NCBI RefSeq assembly: GCF_000341185.1
Contig: NZ_ANBH01000034.1
Location: 53,493-104,015, forward strand
Direction of reading: 5' to 3'
Origin: Nocardiopsis chromatogenes YIM 90109
Lineage (GTDB): Bacteria; Actinomycetota; Actinomycetes; Streptosporangiales; Streptosporangiaceae
Length of the DNA stretch: 50,523 nt
Shown here in pieces: positions 7,347 through 16,500 of this stretch. The notes beneath the pieces are model-generated. The model had not been told where the DNA came from, ran no database searches, and saw only the letters and a program-made list of their open reading frames with translations. A program made the position numbers and the translations under genes. How positions within the stretch are numbered: position 1 is the stretch's first letter; each line of letters begins with the position of its first letter.

Positions 7347-7877
7347 CTACTCGATGGGGATGTCCTTGGCAGGGGCGAAGCCGGGAACACTCAGTGACAC
7401 CTTCTCCGTCTCCTGGGGGATCATGTAGGAGTTCCAGAAAGTCGCAGGCTGCCCCTCCTCAACGTCTTCGATGGAGTTGGACGGGTAGAAGTTTCCAGTG
7501 CACAGGCAGAAGCCGTCGGTGTCCTGCAGCGGGTGGTACCGGACCTCTGAAGCCTCGTCCGTGACCGTCACGGAGGAAACGCTCCGGTCGTTGTATCTGT
7601 AGAGGTTGTTCGAGTTGTGCTTGGCTTCGAACACGGCGTCGCCGGTGATCGTCATCGTCCACGTGATGGTGACATAGTCGGAGTCACCGGAACGCTGGGC
7701 CTGGTTGACCTCGATCTTCGAGCCCTCATAGTCGCTGGTGTCGGAGGCCTCGGATGTGGCGACGACCGGGAGCCCGTCCTCTTCGGCTTCATCGGCGTAG
7801 GAGGACGTCGGTAGCAGTGTGCACGTCGTCAACACCGTTGCGGCCGCGACCGAAGTCTTCTTCCAGTGCTTCTTCAT
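7347..7877 (-). CDS. Secreted protein sharing a domain with the neighbouring OmpA lipoprotein
   Basis: 176 residues with a cleavable signal peptide (KKHWKKTSVAAATVLTTCTLLPTSSYADEA). The mature part has EVNQAQRSGDSDYVTITWTM, YHPLQDTDGFCLCTGN, a 'GQPATFWNSYMIP' segment and a final VPGFAPAKDIPI. The same order of motifs (YRPL, DCLC, FWVAFPAP, AVPI) occurs in the middle of the adjacent 7887-8951 lipoprotein, so the two carry the same extracellular beta-sandwich-like domain with a conserved CxC. Function is unknown. The start lies 9 bases after the lipoprotein stop, in the tad operon. Confidence 0.75.
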   Translation of the reverse strand: MKKHWKKTSVAAATVLTTCTLLPTSSYADEAEEDGLPVVATSEASDTSDYEGSKIEVNQAQRSGDSDYVTITWTMTITGDAVFEAKHNSNNLYRYNDRSVSSVTVTDEASEVRYHPLQDTDGFCLCTGNFYPSNSIEDVEEGQPATFWNSYMIPQETEKVSLSVPGFAPAKDIPIE

Positions 7878-7886
7878 GGTCGGTAC

Positions 7887-8951
7887 CTACTTCTCGAAGG
7901 TGATGGTGACGCGGCGGTTCTTCTGGCGGCCTTCCTCGGTGTCGTTGTTCGCGACCGGGTCGCTCGAACCGTGTCCGGCCGTCTCGAAGGTCAGACCGCT
8001 GCTCTCCGTGTACTCCTCAAGGCGTTCGCGTACCTCCTCCGCGCGGTCTTCGGACAAGGGCTCGTTGATGGAGTCATCGCCGGTGTCGTCCGTGTACCCG
8101 TCGATCCTGACCGACTCGGTACCGCTGGCGTCGATCTCCTCGGCGACCTCCTCCAGAGCCGAATCGGCGTCGGATGTCAGCTCCGATTCGTTCACTTCGA
8201 AGAGAACGTCGGACGAGAGCATGATGGAGGTCTCGTCGCCGGTCTCCTCCCGCGAGGAGTCGCCGCCGAGATCGTCCTGCAGTGATCTCAGGCCGAGAAT
8301 GAGCGGGTCGTCGACGGGAGTGTCGACGATCTCCTGGTCGACCTCCGCGGCCTCGCTGATGGGCACGGCCGGCATGTCGGGCGTCACCGTTGTGTTGACC
8401 GTCATCTCAGTGACGTCCTCAGGCGGGGCAGGAAAGGCGACCCAGAAGTCCAGGCTGTCGCCGGCCTCGATTCGGCGAACATCCCCCTGCCAACTCTCGC
8501 ACAGGCAGTCCGTCTCTCCTGCGCGCATGAGCGGCCGGTAGCGCTGGTAGTTCTTCGTGTCGATAAGGGACACTCCGCTCGCCGAATACGGTGCACCGTC
8601 CGCGCGTGAGGGATAACGGAGGATATCGATACCCTTGACGTCTTCTTCGCCGTTATTGGTGAGCGTCATTCTGAGGAGCGCGACTTCGCCTCCATGGCGC
8701 TCAAGGGAATTCACGTCGAGTTGTAGGTCACTTCCGAGGGTCGTCGAAGAGGCGATCGACGACGCGAGTGGTCCGCCATCGGCGTTCGGCGACGATCCAC
8801 CGCCGTCCTTTCCGCCTCCGCCTCCGCCGTCGCCGGATCCGTCCTCGCCCCCACCGGCGACGCATGATGTCGTGATCAGCGCAGCCGCAGCTAAGGGGAG
8901 GACGCGGTGAAGCCTGTACGAGCGATGACCGCTGGTGCTGCTCAGGCGCAT
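7887..8951 (-). CDS. Lipoprotein with C-terminal OmpA-like domain
   Basis: 354 residues. A signal sequence ends in the lipobox ITTSC and is followed by a Gly/Asp-rich linker (about 35-60). A central domain with DCLCESW follows (shared with the next gene), and then a C-terminal OmpA/MotB-type peptidoglycan-binding domain (about 245-354) with VLFEVNESELTSDADSALEE, IDGYTDDTGDD, LSEDRAEEV and KNRRVTITF. The protein should be lipid-anchored outside the membrane and hold on to peptidoglycan. The ATG at 8951 has AGAAGGG 7 bases upstream; a TTG further upstream is less likely. It belongs to the tad operon, where OmpA-type lipoproteins can help anchor the apparatus to the wall. Confidence 0.85.
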   Translation of the reverse strand: MRLSSTSGHRSYRLHRVLPLAAAALITTSCVAGGGEDGSGDGGGGGGKDGGGSSPNADGGPLASSIASSTTLGSDLQLDVNSLERHGGEVALLRMTLTNNGEEDVKGIDILRYPSRADGAPYSASGVSLIDTKNYQRYRPLMRAGETDCLCESWQGDVRRIEAGDSLDFWVAFPAPPEDVTEMTVNTTVTPDMPAVPISEAAEVDQEIVDTPVDDPLILGLRSLQDDLGGDSSREETGDETSIMLSSDVLFEVNESELTSDADSALEEVAEEIDASGTESVRIDGYTDDTGDDSINEPLSEDRAEEVRERLEEYTESSGLTFETAGHGSSDPVANNDTEEGRQKNRRVTITFEK

Positions 8952-9045
8952 GGTGTAGCCCTTCTTGCGCAAAGCTGTGAGACCAGCTAGAGGCTAGCGG
9001 ATGGGGTCCGACGGGGATAGAGGGAGGTGGAGTGGGCGGGCAGGG

Positions 9046-10185
9046 CTAACTTGCGACCGACACGTGGATGTGGTCAATGTGGTTCACGGTGTTTCCGCCC
9101 CGTTCAGGGACCCAACGCTTGACCTGGTCCCAGTCACCGACCGGGTCGCGGCTGGGGTTCCAGATGTGGTGGTCCCACATGATGTAGAGGATGTCGAGCT
9201 CCTCGTGGTTATCGATCATCCACTGGGCCGCGGCGTCCGAACCCCGCTTGAGGTCGTCGCTGGGAACATTCCCGTTGGCGGAGACCATGTAGTCGCAGGC
9301 CCTTCCGCGCGGATGCTCGCCTCCGTCTTCCTGCGAGCGGTAGCAGCCGACGCCGTAGCGTTCGAAGACCGCACCCCACTCGCCCATGATCGCTTCGTGG
9401 GTCGCGCACATCTGGCGGGTGATGTTCTGTCCGCCTACGGCGTCGCAGGGGTAGCGGCCGCTGCCGGGACCACCGGTCAGTTCCGAGTAGATCCACTGCC
9501 CCTCACGGTCCACAAGGTCAATGTCCGTGAGGGCCTTGGCCTGTCCATAGGTCCAGATACGCTTGTAAGGGCCACCGCTGTCGGCGGCCCTGCAGGCGAT
9601 GTAGCTTCCGATCTGAACCCCCAGGAAATCGAATATGGGGACGAGCTGGCAGTCGGGTATCTTGACGCGCGCGATCGCGGCGGCGTTACCGGTTGTAACG
9701 GGGATCGTCTCACCCCGCTCCTCGGCCTCTTCGATCTCCTCCTTGTCGGGGCACTCACGGAAGTTCCAATGGACGCTGCCGTCGTCCTGCAACTCGCGCT
9801 GACAGGCGTTTCCTCTGACCTCGACGCGGACGAAGTTGCCCAGCCGCCCCTGATCGTTGTCGCTGGCGCGGATGTCGGTGAGGTCGGCGTTGTTCTTGTC
9901 CGCGTACTTCTCCGCCTCACTTTTTCCGCTGCTGGCCTGCCAGCCCACGCCCCAGGGCAGGTTTCCGCCCGCGATGGTCTCGGCGACCCGGTGTTGGATG
10001 TCGCCGGCCGCGGCCAGGGCTGCCGCGTCCGCGGCGGACTGGGCCGAGGACCGCATATTGTTCGCCTCACCGAGACGGATGAACAGGACGGCAAGGGCGG
10101 TAAGGGAAAGCGCTAAGCCGACGAGGAGGTACAGGCTGGCCTGTCCTCGCTCGTCGGCGAAACGCGACGTCTGAATGAGTCTCAT
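9046..10185 (-). CDS. TadG-like pilus protein fused to an M15-type peptidase domain
   Basis: 379 residues. Residues 10-60 form a Tad/TadG-type N-terminus: ERGQASLYLLVGLALSLTALAVLF, then AQSAADAAALAAAGD. The central region has several Cys and no clear family. The C-terminal 120 residues resemble the M15/ARB_07466-like zinc peptidase domain: H291-PRGRAC-D298 (HxxxxxxD) and near the end NHIDHIHVSV (H372/H374). Families with these motifs cleave D-amino-acid bonds in peptidoglycan. The active part would face the wall. It follows the flp gene after a strong hairpin. The fusion of a pilus component to a wall peptidase is unusual. Confidence 0.82.
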   Translation of the reverse strand: MRLIQTSRFADERGQASLYLLVGLALSLTALAVLFIRLGEANNMRSSAQSAADAAALAAAGDIQHRVAETIAGGNLPWGVGWQASSGKSEAEKYADKNNADLTDIRASDNDQGRLGNFVRVEVRGNACQRELQDDGSVHWNFRECPDKEEIEEAEERGETIPVTTGNAAAIARVKIPDCQLVPIFDFLGVQIGSYIACRAADSGGPYKRIWTYGQAKALTDIDLVDREGQWIYSELTGGPGSGRYPCDAVGGQNITRQMCATHEAIMGEWGAVFERYGVGCYRSQEDGGEHPRGRACDYMVSANGNVPSDDLKRGSDAAAQWMIDNHEELDILYIMWDHHIWNPSRDPVGDWDQVKRWVPERGGNTVNHIDHIHVSVAS

Positions 10186-10211
10186 CGCGAAGCATTCATA
10201 TGTCGGGGGAG

Positions 10212-10239
10212 CGGGGGTGGGGCGTCGGCCCCACCCCCG
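10212..10239. terminator. Strong hairpin downstream of flp
   Basis: CGGGGGTGGGGC, loop GTCG, GCCCCACCCCCG: a perfect 12-bp stem between flp and the TadG-like gene. There is no T-tract. It could be a partial terminator or mRNA-stabilising element that makes pilin mRNA more abundant than the rest of the operon. Confidence 0.65.
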
Positions 10240-10298
10240 TTTGACGTTCCTTGTCGTCGATCCGATGCCCCGGAAGGCGGGAGAGCGATCCCGAGGGC

Positions 10299-10589
10299 TT
10301 AGTTCTCGGTCGGGTTCTCCGGGTTCTCAGGGTTCTCGGGGTTCTCCGGGTTCTCGGGGTTCTCCGGGCCGCCGCCACCGGGCGTGTTGCCGGCCTCTTC
10401 CTCGACGCTGCCGACGGCGTCGTCGATCATCGTGGCGATGGTGTCCGGGACGTCCAGGGTCCAGATCGCGGCGACGATGCCGGCGACCAGAAGGATGATG
10501 GCCCCGTACTCGACGAAACCGGCACCCTTGTCGTCCTTCTTCTCCTCGCGCTTGGCGCGGATCTCGTCGAGCTTGGTGCGGAGGCTCAT
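10299..10589 (-). CDS. flp: Flp-type IVb pilin
   Basis: 96 residues. A 22-residue basic, charged leader ends in G22, followed by AGFVEYGAIILLVAGIVAAIWTL. This is the Flp prepilin motif (G then XXXXEY) and hydrophobic helix, so it is the probable major pilin subunit. After the helix comes a short acidic region and six consecutive PEN tripeptides ending TEN. A pilin with such a Pro-Glu-Asn tail is unusual; the tail would be exposed on the fibre. GAAGGGG lies 7 bases before the ATG. A processing peptidase (TadV-type) is not in the window. Confidence 0.93.
   Translation of the reverse strand: MSLRTKLDEIRAKREEKKDDKGAGFVEYGAIILLVAGIVAAIWTLDVPDTIATMIDDAVGSVEEEAGNTPGGGGPENPENPENPENPENPENPTEN
10314..10367 (-). 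repeat. 9-bp repeat encoding Pro-Glu-Asn units in the pilin
   Basis: Six near-identical 9-base units of the form gttctcNGG on the plus strand encode six PEN tripeptides at the pilin C-terminus. Short tandem repeats of this kind can change copy number by slippage, always in frame. Confidence 0.85.
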
Positions 10590-10689
10590 TCTGATTCCCC
10601 TTCTTGTTCCGCCGTTTTCTCCGGCGGGGCTTTTGCCCTTGCGACGCTCATAAAGTTACGGGGTGGGGCCGTCGGGAGCCTAGGGCCTG

Positions 10690-10746
10690 CGGGCCCAACT
10701 TCTCGGCGGCGCGGGCCCAGTCCCGGCGGGGGTCCGTGGGCCCAAC
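10690..10746. promoter_or_regulatory. Three GGGCCCA boxes upstream of flp
   Basis: GGGCCCAAC at 10691, GGGCCCAG at 10713 and GGGCCCAAC at 10738, spaced 22 and 25 bases (about two helical turns). They lie upstream of an AT-containing patch (minus strand GTAACTTTATGAG, about 10652-10664) that may hold the flp -10. The upstream placement would suit an activator. Confidence 0.4.
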
Positions 10747-10756
10747 TCCAGGGGGC

Positions 10757-11458
10757 TCATCGAGGGGCCCCCGTGTTCGGTCCGACACCGTTCCACCTGG
10801 CGATCGCCTCCGCACGGGTAGTGACGCCGAGTTTTCGGAAGATGCGGTTGATGTGGTTCTTCACGGTCTTCTCCGTCAGGAACAGCTCCTGCGAGATGAC
10901 CCTGTTGTTCAGCCCGCGCGAGATGGCTTCGAGTACTTCGGCCTCGCGTTCCGTCAATCCGAGATCCGAATGCGATACCTGCGCCGGAGAATCCTCTTGA
11001 GCGGACCTGACTGCCTGCAGGGCCGCCGTCGCCGCCACGGGCGACAGGGGGGTACCCGTCCCATGCGCGACCTCGGTGAGTGCGCGCTCAAGCTCTTCTG
11101 CGCTGAAGTGCCCATGGACGAGGTAGCCGGCGGCCCCCTTGCGGAGGGCGGTCCGGATGATGTCCGCATCCTCGGTGTGGGTCAGCATGATGACCTTGGC
11201 GATCTCGGCGAGCTCATCGATCGTGCTCACGCCGTCCCGCACCGGCATCCGGACGTCCAGGAGCACGATGTCGGGGTTGTGTTCTCGAGCGCGCTCCAGG
11301 GCCTCTGCACCGTTGGAGGCTTCCGCGACGACGGTGATGCCGTTGGCGGCCTCCAGAAGCGAGACCAAGCCCGTCCGCACGATGACGTTGTCATCGACGG
11401 CGAGGACGGAGATGGCCCCGGAGGAGGAGACCGGGGTGTTGGGGGAAGTGGAGGTCAC
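10757..11458 (-). CDS. NarL/LuxR-type response regulator of the tad operon
   Basis: 233 residues. The receiver domain (about 18-130) has DD, phosphoacceptor Asp in DIVLLDVRMPV, the conserved Thr in IMLTHTED and Lys in LRKGAAGYLV. The C-terminal LuxR helix-turn-helix reads LTEREAEVLEAISRGLNN...TEKTVKNHINRIFRKL. It is a cytoplasmic transcription factor partnered with the kinase upstream. The GTG at 11458 has CAGGAG 5-6 bases upstream. A GTG at 11551 overlaps the kinase stop and is the alternative, adding a low-complexity N-terminus. It probably controls the flp promoter just downstream. Confidence 0.9.
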   Translation of the reverse strand: MTSTSPNTPVSSSGAISVLAVDDNVIVRTGLVSLLEAANGITVVAEASNGAEALERAREHNPDIVLLDVRMPVRDGVSTIDELAEIAKVIMLTHTEDADIIRTALRKGAAGYLVHGHFSAEELERALTEVAHGTGTPLSPVAATAALQAVRSAQEDSPAQVSHSDLGLTEREAEVLEAISRGLNNRVISQELFLTEKTVKNHINRIFRKLGVTTRAEAIARWNGVGPNTGAPR

Positions 11459-11547
11459 GGGGACTCCTGCTGGTGATGTCAGGTTACGCCGATTGAGATG
11501 CGGGAGGGGGATCGCCGGTTCCGGTGGGGGCCGAGACGAGGCGGCGG

Positions 11548-12822
11548 TCACATGGTCGCCTGTGGTGCGGGGGAGGGGTCATGGCCGACCGAGGCGGGGA
11601 CGGCCAGGGTCACCGTGGCCCCGCCGCCGTCCTCCGGGGAGGCGAAGACGAGTGAACCGCCGACGCGCTCAGCGCGCTCGACCATTCCGAGCAGGCCGTA
11701 GTGGCCGTTGCCGGTGCGTTCGGCGCGGATCAGGTCCTCGGGGGGTGTCCGGAACCCCACGCCGTCGTCGGTGATGGCGATGCTGTACGTCGATCGCTCA
11801 CCGCCATCGGGAGCGGTCCCGATGGTCACTTCGACGGTGTCGGCGCCAGAGTGGCGCTCCACGTTGGTCAGGGCCTCCTTGACGATGGCGAGCGCCTCCA
11901 GACGTGCTTCCCCCGAAGGTTCCACCGCCGGGGCGGGGTCACCGGAGACATGTGCCCGGATCCCGCACGCCCTCGACCACTCACCGACCACCCCTCCGAC
12001 CGCCTGGGCGAAGGGGATGCCGGTGTCGTCGTCCTCATGGTCCCGGAGGTCGCTGATCAGCTCCCGTGCCTGCGCCGCCGCGGCGTCGGAGGCGGCGACG
12101 ATCTGCTTGGCCACGACCTCGGCGCGTTCCGGGTCCTTCTTCAGCCACAGGGGCAGGGCCTGAGCCGCCATGGCCGCGCCACGGAGGGTCTTGGCGACCG
12201 AGTCGTGCATGTCCCTGGCGAGCCGTTCCCGCTCCTCCGCGGCGGCCGCTGCGCGTTCGGCGCTGTGCCGGGCGACCTGTTCGCTCGCGAGCTCGGTGAG
12301 GATCCGCCGGATGAATATGCCCATGTAGGCAGTGATGGCGTAGAGGGCAGGATGGACGATCAGCGCCTGGTAGGTGAGGACTTCGACATGGGCGTCCATG
12401 CCCGAGACCGCGGCGTAGCCCAGCAGCGCGCATGCGTAGCTGAAGATCTGGAAGGCGACCACGAGGGCCGCATGCCGCCACTCGAAGAGGATCCCGGCGA
12501 CCGCGGACGAGATGAGTGTGGTGAGGAAGGCCGGTCCCGAGGGGCCGTCCAGGACGAGGATCGCCGCTGTGCCGAGGATGTCCAGGACGGATAGGAGAGG
12601 GTGCGAGCGCAGGTAGGGGACGAATCGCTCCCAGTTGCGGGCGGCCAGCCCGGACAACAGGGCGACCGCGACCACGAGCACCAGCGTGCCGTTGGTGACG
12701 CGTTCGGCGGGAATCAGCAACAGCGCCATGGCGCACAGCAGCATGCGCAGCTGGAGCAGGAATCTGACCAGTGCCGCGAGACGGGGGAGTGTGGCGGGTA
12801 CGACTCCGATCACGGGCCTCAC
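11548..12822 (-). CDS. Membrane histidine kinase (HisKA_3/NarX type)
   Basis: 424 residues. The N-terminal 185 residues hold about five or six membrane helices without an obvious extracellular sensor domain. The HisKA_3 dimerisation segment contains RERLARDMHDSVAKTLRG (His phosphoacceptor in MHDSV). The HATPase domain has VKEALTNVERHS (N box), DDGVGF and GNGHYGLLGM. It signals to the response regulator encoded next. It overlaps the tadC stop by 4 bases, so it is translationally coupled into the pilus operon. The ligand is unknown. Confidence 0.92.
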   Translation of the reverse strand: MRPVIGVVPATLPRLAALVRFLLQLRMLLCAMALLLIPAERVTNGTLVLVVAVALLSGLAARNWERFVPYLRSHPLLSVLDILGTAAILVLDGPSGPAFLTTLISSAVAGILFEWRHAALVVAFQIFSYACALLGYAAVSGMDAHVEVLTYQALIVHPALYAITAYMGIFIRRILTELASEQVARHSAERAAAAAEERERLARDMHDSVAKTLRGAAMAAQALPLWLKKDPERAEVVAKQIVAASDAAAAQARELISDLRDHEDDDTGIPFAQAVGGVVGEWSRACGIRAHVSGDPAPAVEPSGEARLEALAIVKEALTNVERHSGADTVEVTIGTAPDGGERSTYSIAITDDGVGFRTPPEDLIRAERTGNGHYGLLGMVERAERVGGSLVFASPEDGGGATVTLAVPASVGHDPSPAPQATM

Positions 12823-13727
12823 CCGCCTCCGAACATGCTGAAGTCGGCATCCAGCCCCAGGAACATTCCGCCGCCGATCACCAGGATCAGACCGGGAAGC
12901 ATGGTCGCGGCGGTGACACCGGTGACGCGGGGAGCGACCTTCTGGGCTTTGCGCCGGAGGAACTGGGCATCGTCACGGCGGATGTCGTTGCTGATCGTCA
13001 TCAGCGCGTCGGTGAGCGGGGCACCCAGTTCCTCCGCCTGCTGGAGGGCGGTGACGAAGCGGCCGAGGGATTCGTTGTTGTTCCGCTTGCGCAGCTCCTT
13101 GAAAGCGTCCCGGCGGCTCGTACCCAGGTCCATCTGGCGCAGGGCGTTCTGGAACTCGTTGGCGAGGAGGCCGGGCATCGACTCGCACACGCGCGCGAGG
13201 GCCTGCCGGAACGACAGGCCGGAGCCCACCGTGACGGCGAGCACGTCGAGGAAGTCGGGGAGCTGCTTTTGGATCTGCTCCTGGCGCTGGGCCCGGTCGG
13301 CGATGATGCGCATCTCCGTCATGAAGGTGAAGGCCAGGACCAGGAGGGCGAACAACGTGGAGCCGCGGATGAGCAGTGCGATGGCCACACCGCCGTACAG
13401 GATCACCTCTCCGGCCTTGCGGGAGAGGTAGCGGTCGACGTTGAGCCCCTCGGGGCGTCCGGCGCTCTCGATCCGCTGGTGCAGCTTCTCCAGCTGAGTG
13501 TCGCTCAGCCGGGACTTGATGGCCGGCAGCAGCGGCGCCCCGATGCGCTGGGTGATCTTGTGGAGGATGAAGACGTCATCGTCCATGGGCTTCTTCGGGG
13601 CGCCGGTCGTCAGATCGGCCGCTACCTGCGCCTTCGCGGTGAGGAGGTGCACACCCCAGACGAACACGCACACGCACAGCGCCGAGGCGAGTCCGATCAG
13701 CAGGATGAGGGGGAGGGAGAGCGACAT
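12819..13727 (-). CDS. tadC: TadC-like pilus platform protein
   Basis: 302 residues, a type II secretion F-domain membrane protein. There are helices at about 5-25, two near 110-135 and one near the C-terminus. The cytoplasmic core includes FLDVLAVTVGSGLSFRQALARV and LGTSRRDAFKELRKR...LGRFVTAL, the conserved T2SSF pattern. With TadB it forms the inner-membrane platform on which the TadA ATPase acts. It starts 21 bases after tadB and overlaps the kinase gene by 4 bases. Confidence 0.92.
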   Translation of the reverse strand: MSLSLPLILLIGLASALCVCVFVWGVHLLTAKAQVAADLTTGAPKKPMDDDVFILHKITQRIGAPLLPAIKSRLSDTQLEKLHQRIESAGRPEGLNVDRYLSRKAGEVILYGGVAIALLIRGSTLFALLVLAFTFMTEMRIIADRAQRQEQIQKQLPDFLDVLAVTVGSGLSFRQALARVCESMPGLLANEFQNALRQMDLGTSRRDAFKELRKRNNNESLGRFVTALQQAEELGAPLTDALMTISNDIRRDDAQFLRRKAQKVAPRVTGVTAATMLPGLILVIGGGMFLGLDADFSMFGGG

Positions 13728-13748
13728 CGGGGACTCCGTGGGCAGGGG

Positions 13749-14677
13749 CTAGAAGTCGAGCTTGGTCATGCGCAGGACGGCGATGAATCCGATCGTGAAC
13801 AGCGCCATCGTGACCAGGATGATGACGAGGCCGGCCGTGCTCTGGGCCATGGTCGAGATCGCGCCGGGCATCAGGGTGTTGATGAGGAAGTACGACCCCA
13901 CGCCCATGCCGAGCATGGCGTACGCGGTCGACGTCGACTCGCCCAGGATCGTCTTGATCTCCCGCCGGGTCTCCTTCCGGCTCTCCAGCGTGTTCGAGAT
14001 GTTGCGCAGGGAGCTCACCAGGGCACCGCCGGACCGGGAAGAGACGAGGAGCGTACTGATCAGCACGCCGATCTCCCGGGACGGCATGCGTTCGCGCAGG
14101 TCCGTGATCGCCTCTTCGAAGGGCTGGCCGAGCTGGATCGAGCGCGCGGTGTAGCGGAGTTCCGCCCCTGCCGGGTCGTCGAGCTCCTCCGCGGCCATGT
14201 CGATGGCCGTGGGCAGGGCGAGCCCCGCCTGTGTGGCGTTGGACAGCACGCGGGCGAGCTCGGGCAGCTGGGCGGTGAACGCCTCCTTGCGCCGCTCCTC
14301 CTGCCGCTTCAGGTAGCCGAAGATCCCGGCGACCACGGCGAAGATGGCCACGATGCCGAAGACGGGGGCGAGGGCCCTCCACAGGAACACGACGGACACG
14401 ACCGAGGCGATGCCGACGAAGAGGACGAAGGTCGACACCTTCATCTCCAGGCCGGCGGTGCGCAGGCGCCGTTCCAGCTTCACGCCGAACTCCGCCGTAC
14501 GGAGCATGGCGTCGAGGCGGGCCATCGGGGAGCGGCGGCGCCGCTCCAGCTCCTCCTCCAGGGTGCCGCGGGAGGCCAGCTCCCTGCGCTCGAGGGTGCC
14601 GACCCCCCATTCACGGAAACCCCAGACGCCGATGGCCAGGGTCAGTGCGGCCAACAGGAGGGCCAGAACGTCGAGAC

Positions 14678-14681
<4 letters not shown>
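13749..14681 (-). CDS. tadB: TadB-like pilus platform protein
   Basis: 310 residues, paralogous to TadC: an N-terminal helix, two helices near 88-122, a T2SSF domain (LPELARVLSNATQAGLALPTAIDMAAEEL, then LGQPFEEAITDLRERMP) and C-terminal helices (YFLINTLMPGAISTM, GLVIILVTMALFTIGFIAV). It is an inner-membrane platform component of the Tad apparatus. Its ATG overlaps the tadA stop by 4 bases, showing coupling. Confidence 0.92.
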
Positions 14682-16009
<1,328 letters not shown>

Positions 16010-16048
16010 GCGGTGGCTGCTCCGTGGTGCTGGTGCGGGTCGGGCGGA

Positions 16049-16447
16049 TCAGAGTGTGGGCATGTCGACGCGGCGCGTGATCACGAATCCGAGGTCGGCG
16101 GCGGGGAACATGAACGGCGGGGCGGCCGTGGCCTGGACGTACCGGGATCCGTCCTGCGAGCCCGAGGTGATCTCCGCCTGGTCGAGCCATGGGGGCAGGG
16201 ATTCCCGCGCGGCGTCCGTGCCGGCTTGCACCCCCTGATCGGCCGCGACCCGTGCCCCGGTGCGCGCGGCGTTGTTCAGGCGCTCCATGGCCAGGAACGA
16301 GGCGAAGAGTTCCATCGCGATGACCACGATGATCAGCAGGAGCGGGAAGATGCCCGCGAACTCGAGGAACTGCGAACCGCGGTCGTCCCTTCTGCGGCGG
16401 GGGCCGCGGAGGAGCGGGGGGCTCGACCGGAAGAGCTCCATGACCAT
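16049..16447 (-). CDS. tadE: TadE-like pseudopilin
   Basis: 132 residues. A basic leader with an RRRR run ends at G24, followed by SQFLEFAGIFPLLLIIVVIAMELF, which fits a prepilin peptidase site with Glu at +5 and a TadE helix (NNAARTGARVAADQG follows, also typical). The remainder is a small extracellular domain ending VDMPTL. AAGAAAGG precedes the ATG at 16447; the ATG at 16441 is an alternative. It is a minor pilin that probably primes the fibre. Confidence 0.88.
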   Translation of the reverse strand: MVMELFRSSPPLLRGPRRRRDDRGSQFLEFAGIFPLLLIIVVIAMELFASFLAMERLNNAARTGARVAADQGVQAGTDAARESLPPWLDQAEITSGSQDGSRYVQATAAPPFMFPAADLGFVITRRVDMPTL

Positions 16448-16500
16448 GCCTTTCTTGGGTCCGTCACCGTCGGTGCCGGGACAGTGCGCCCCGGCGTCGG

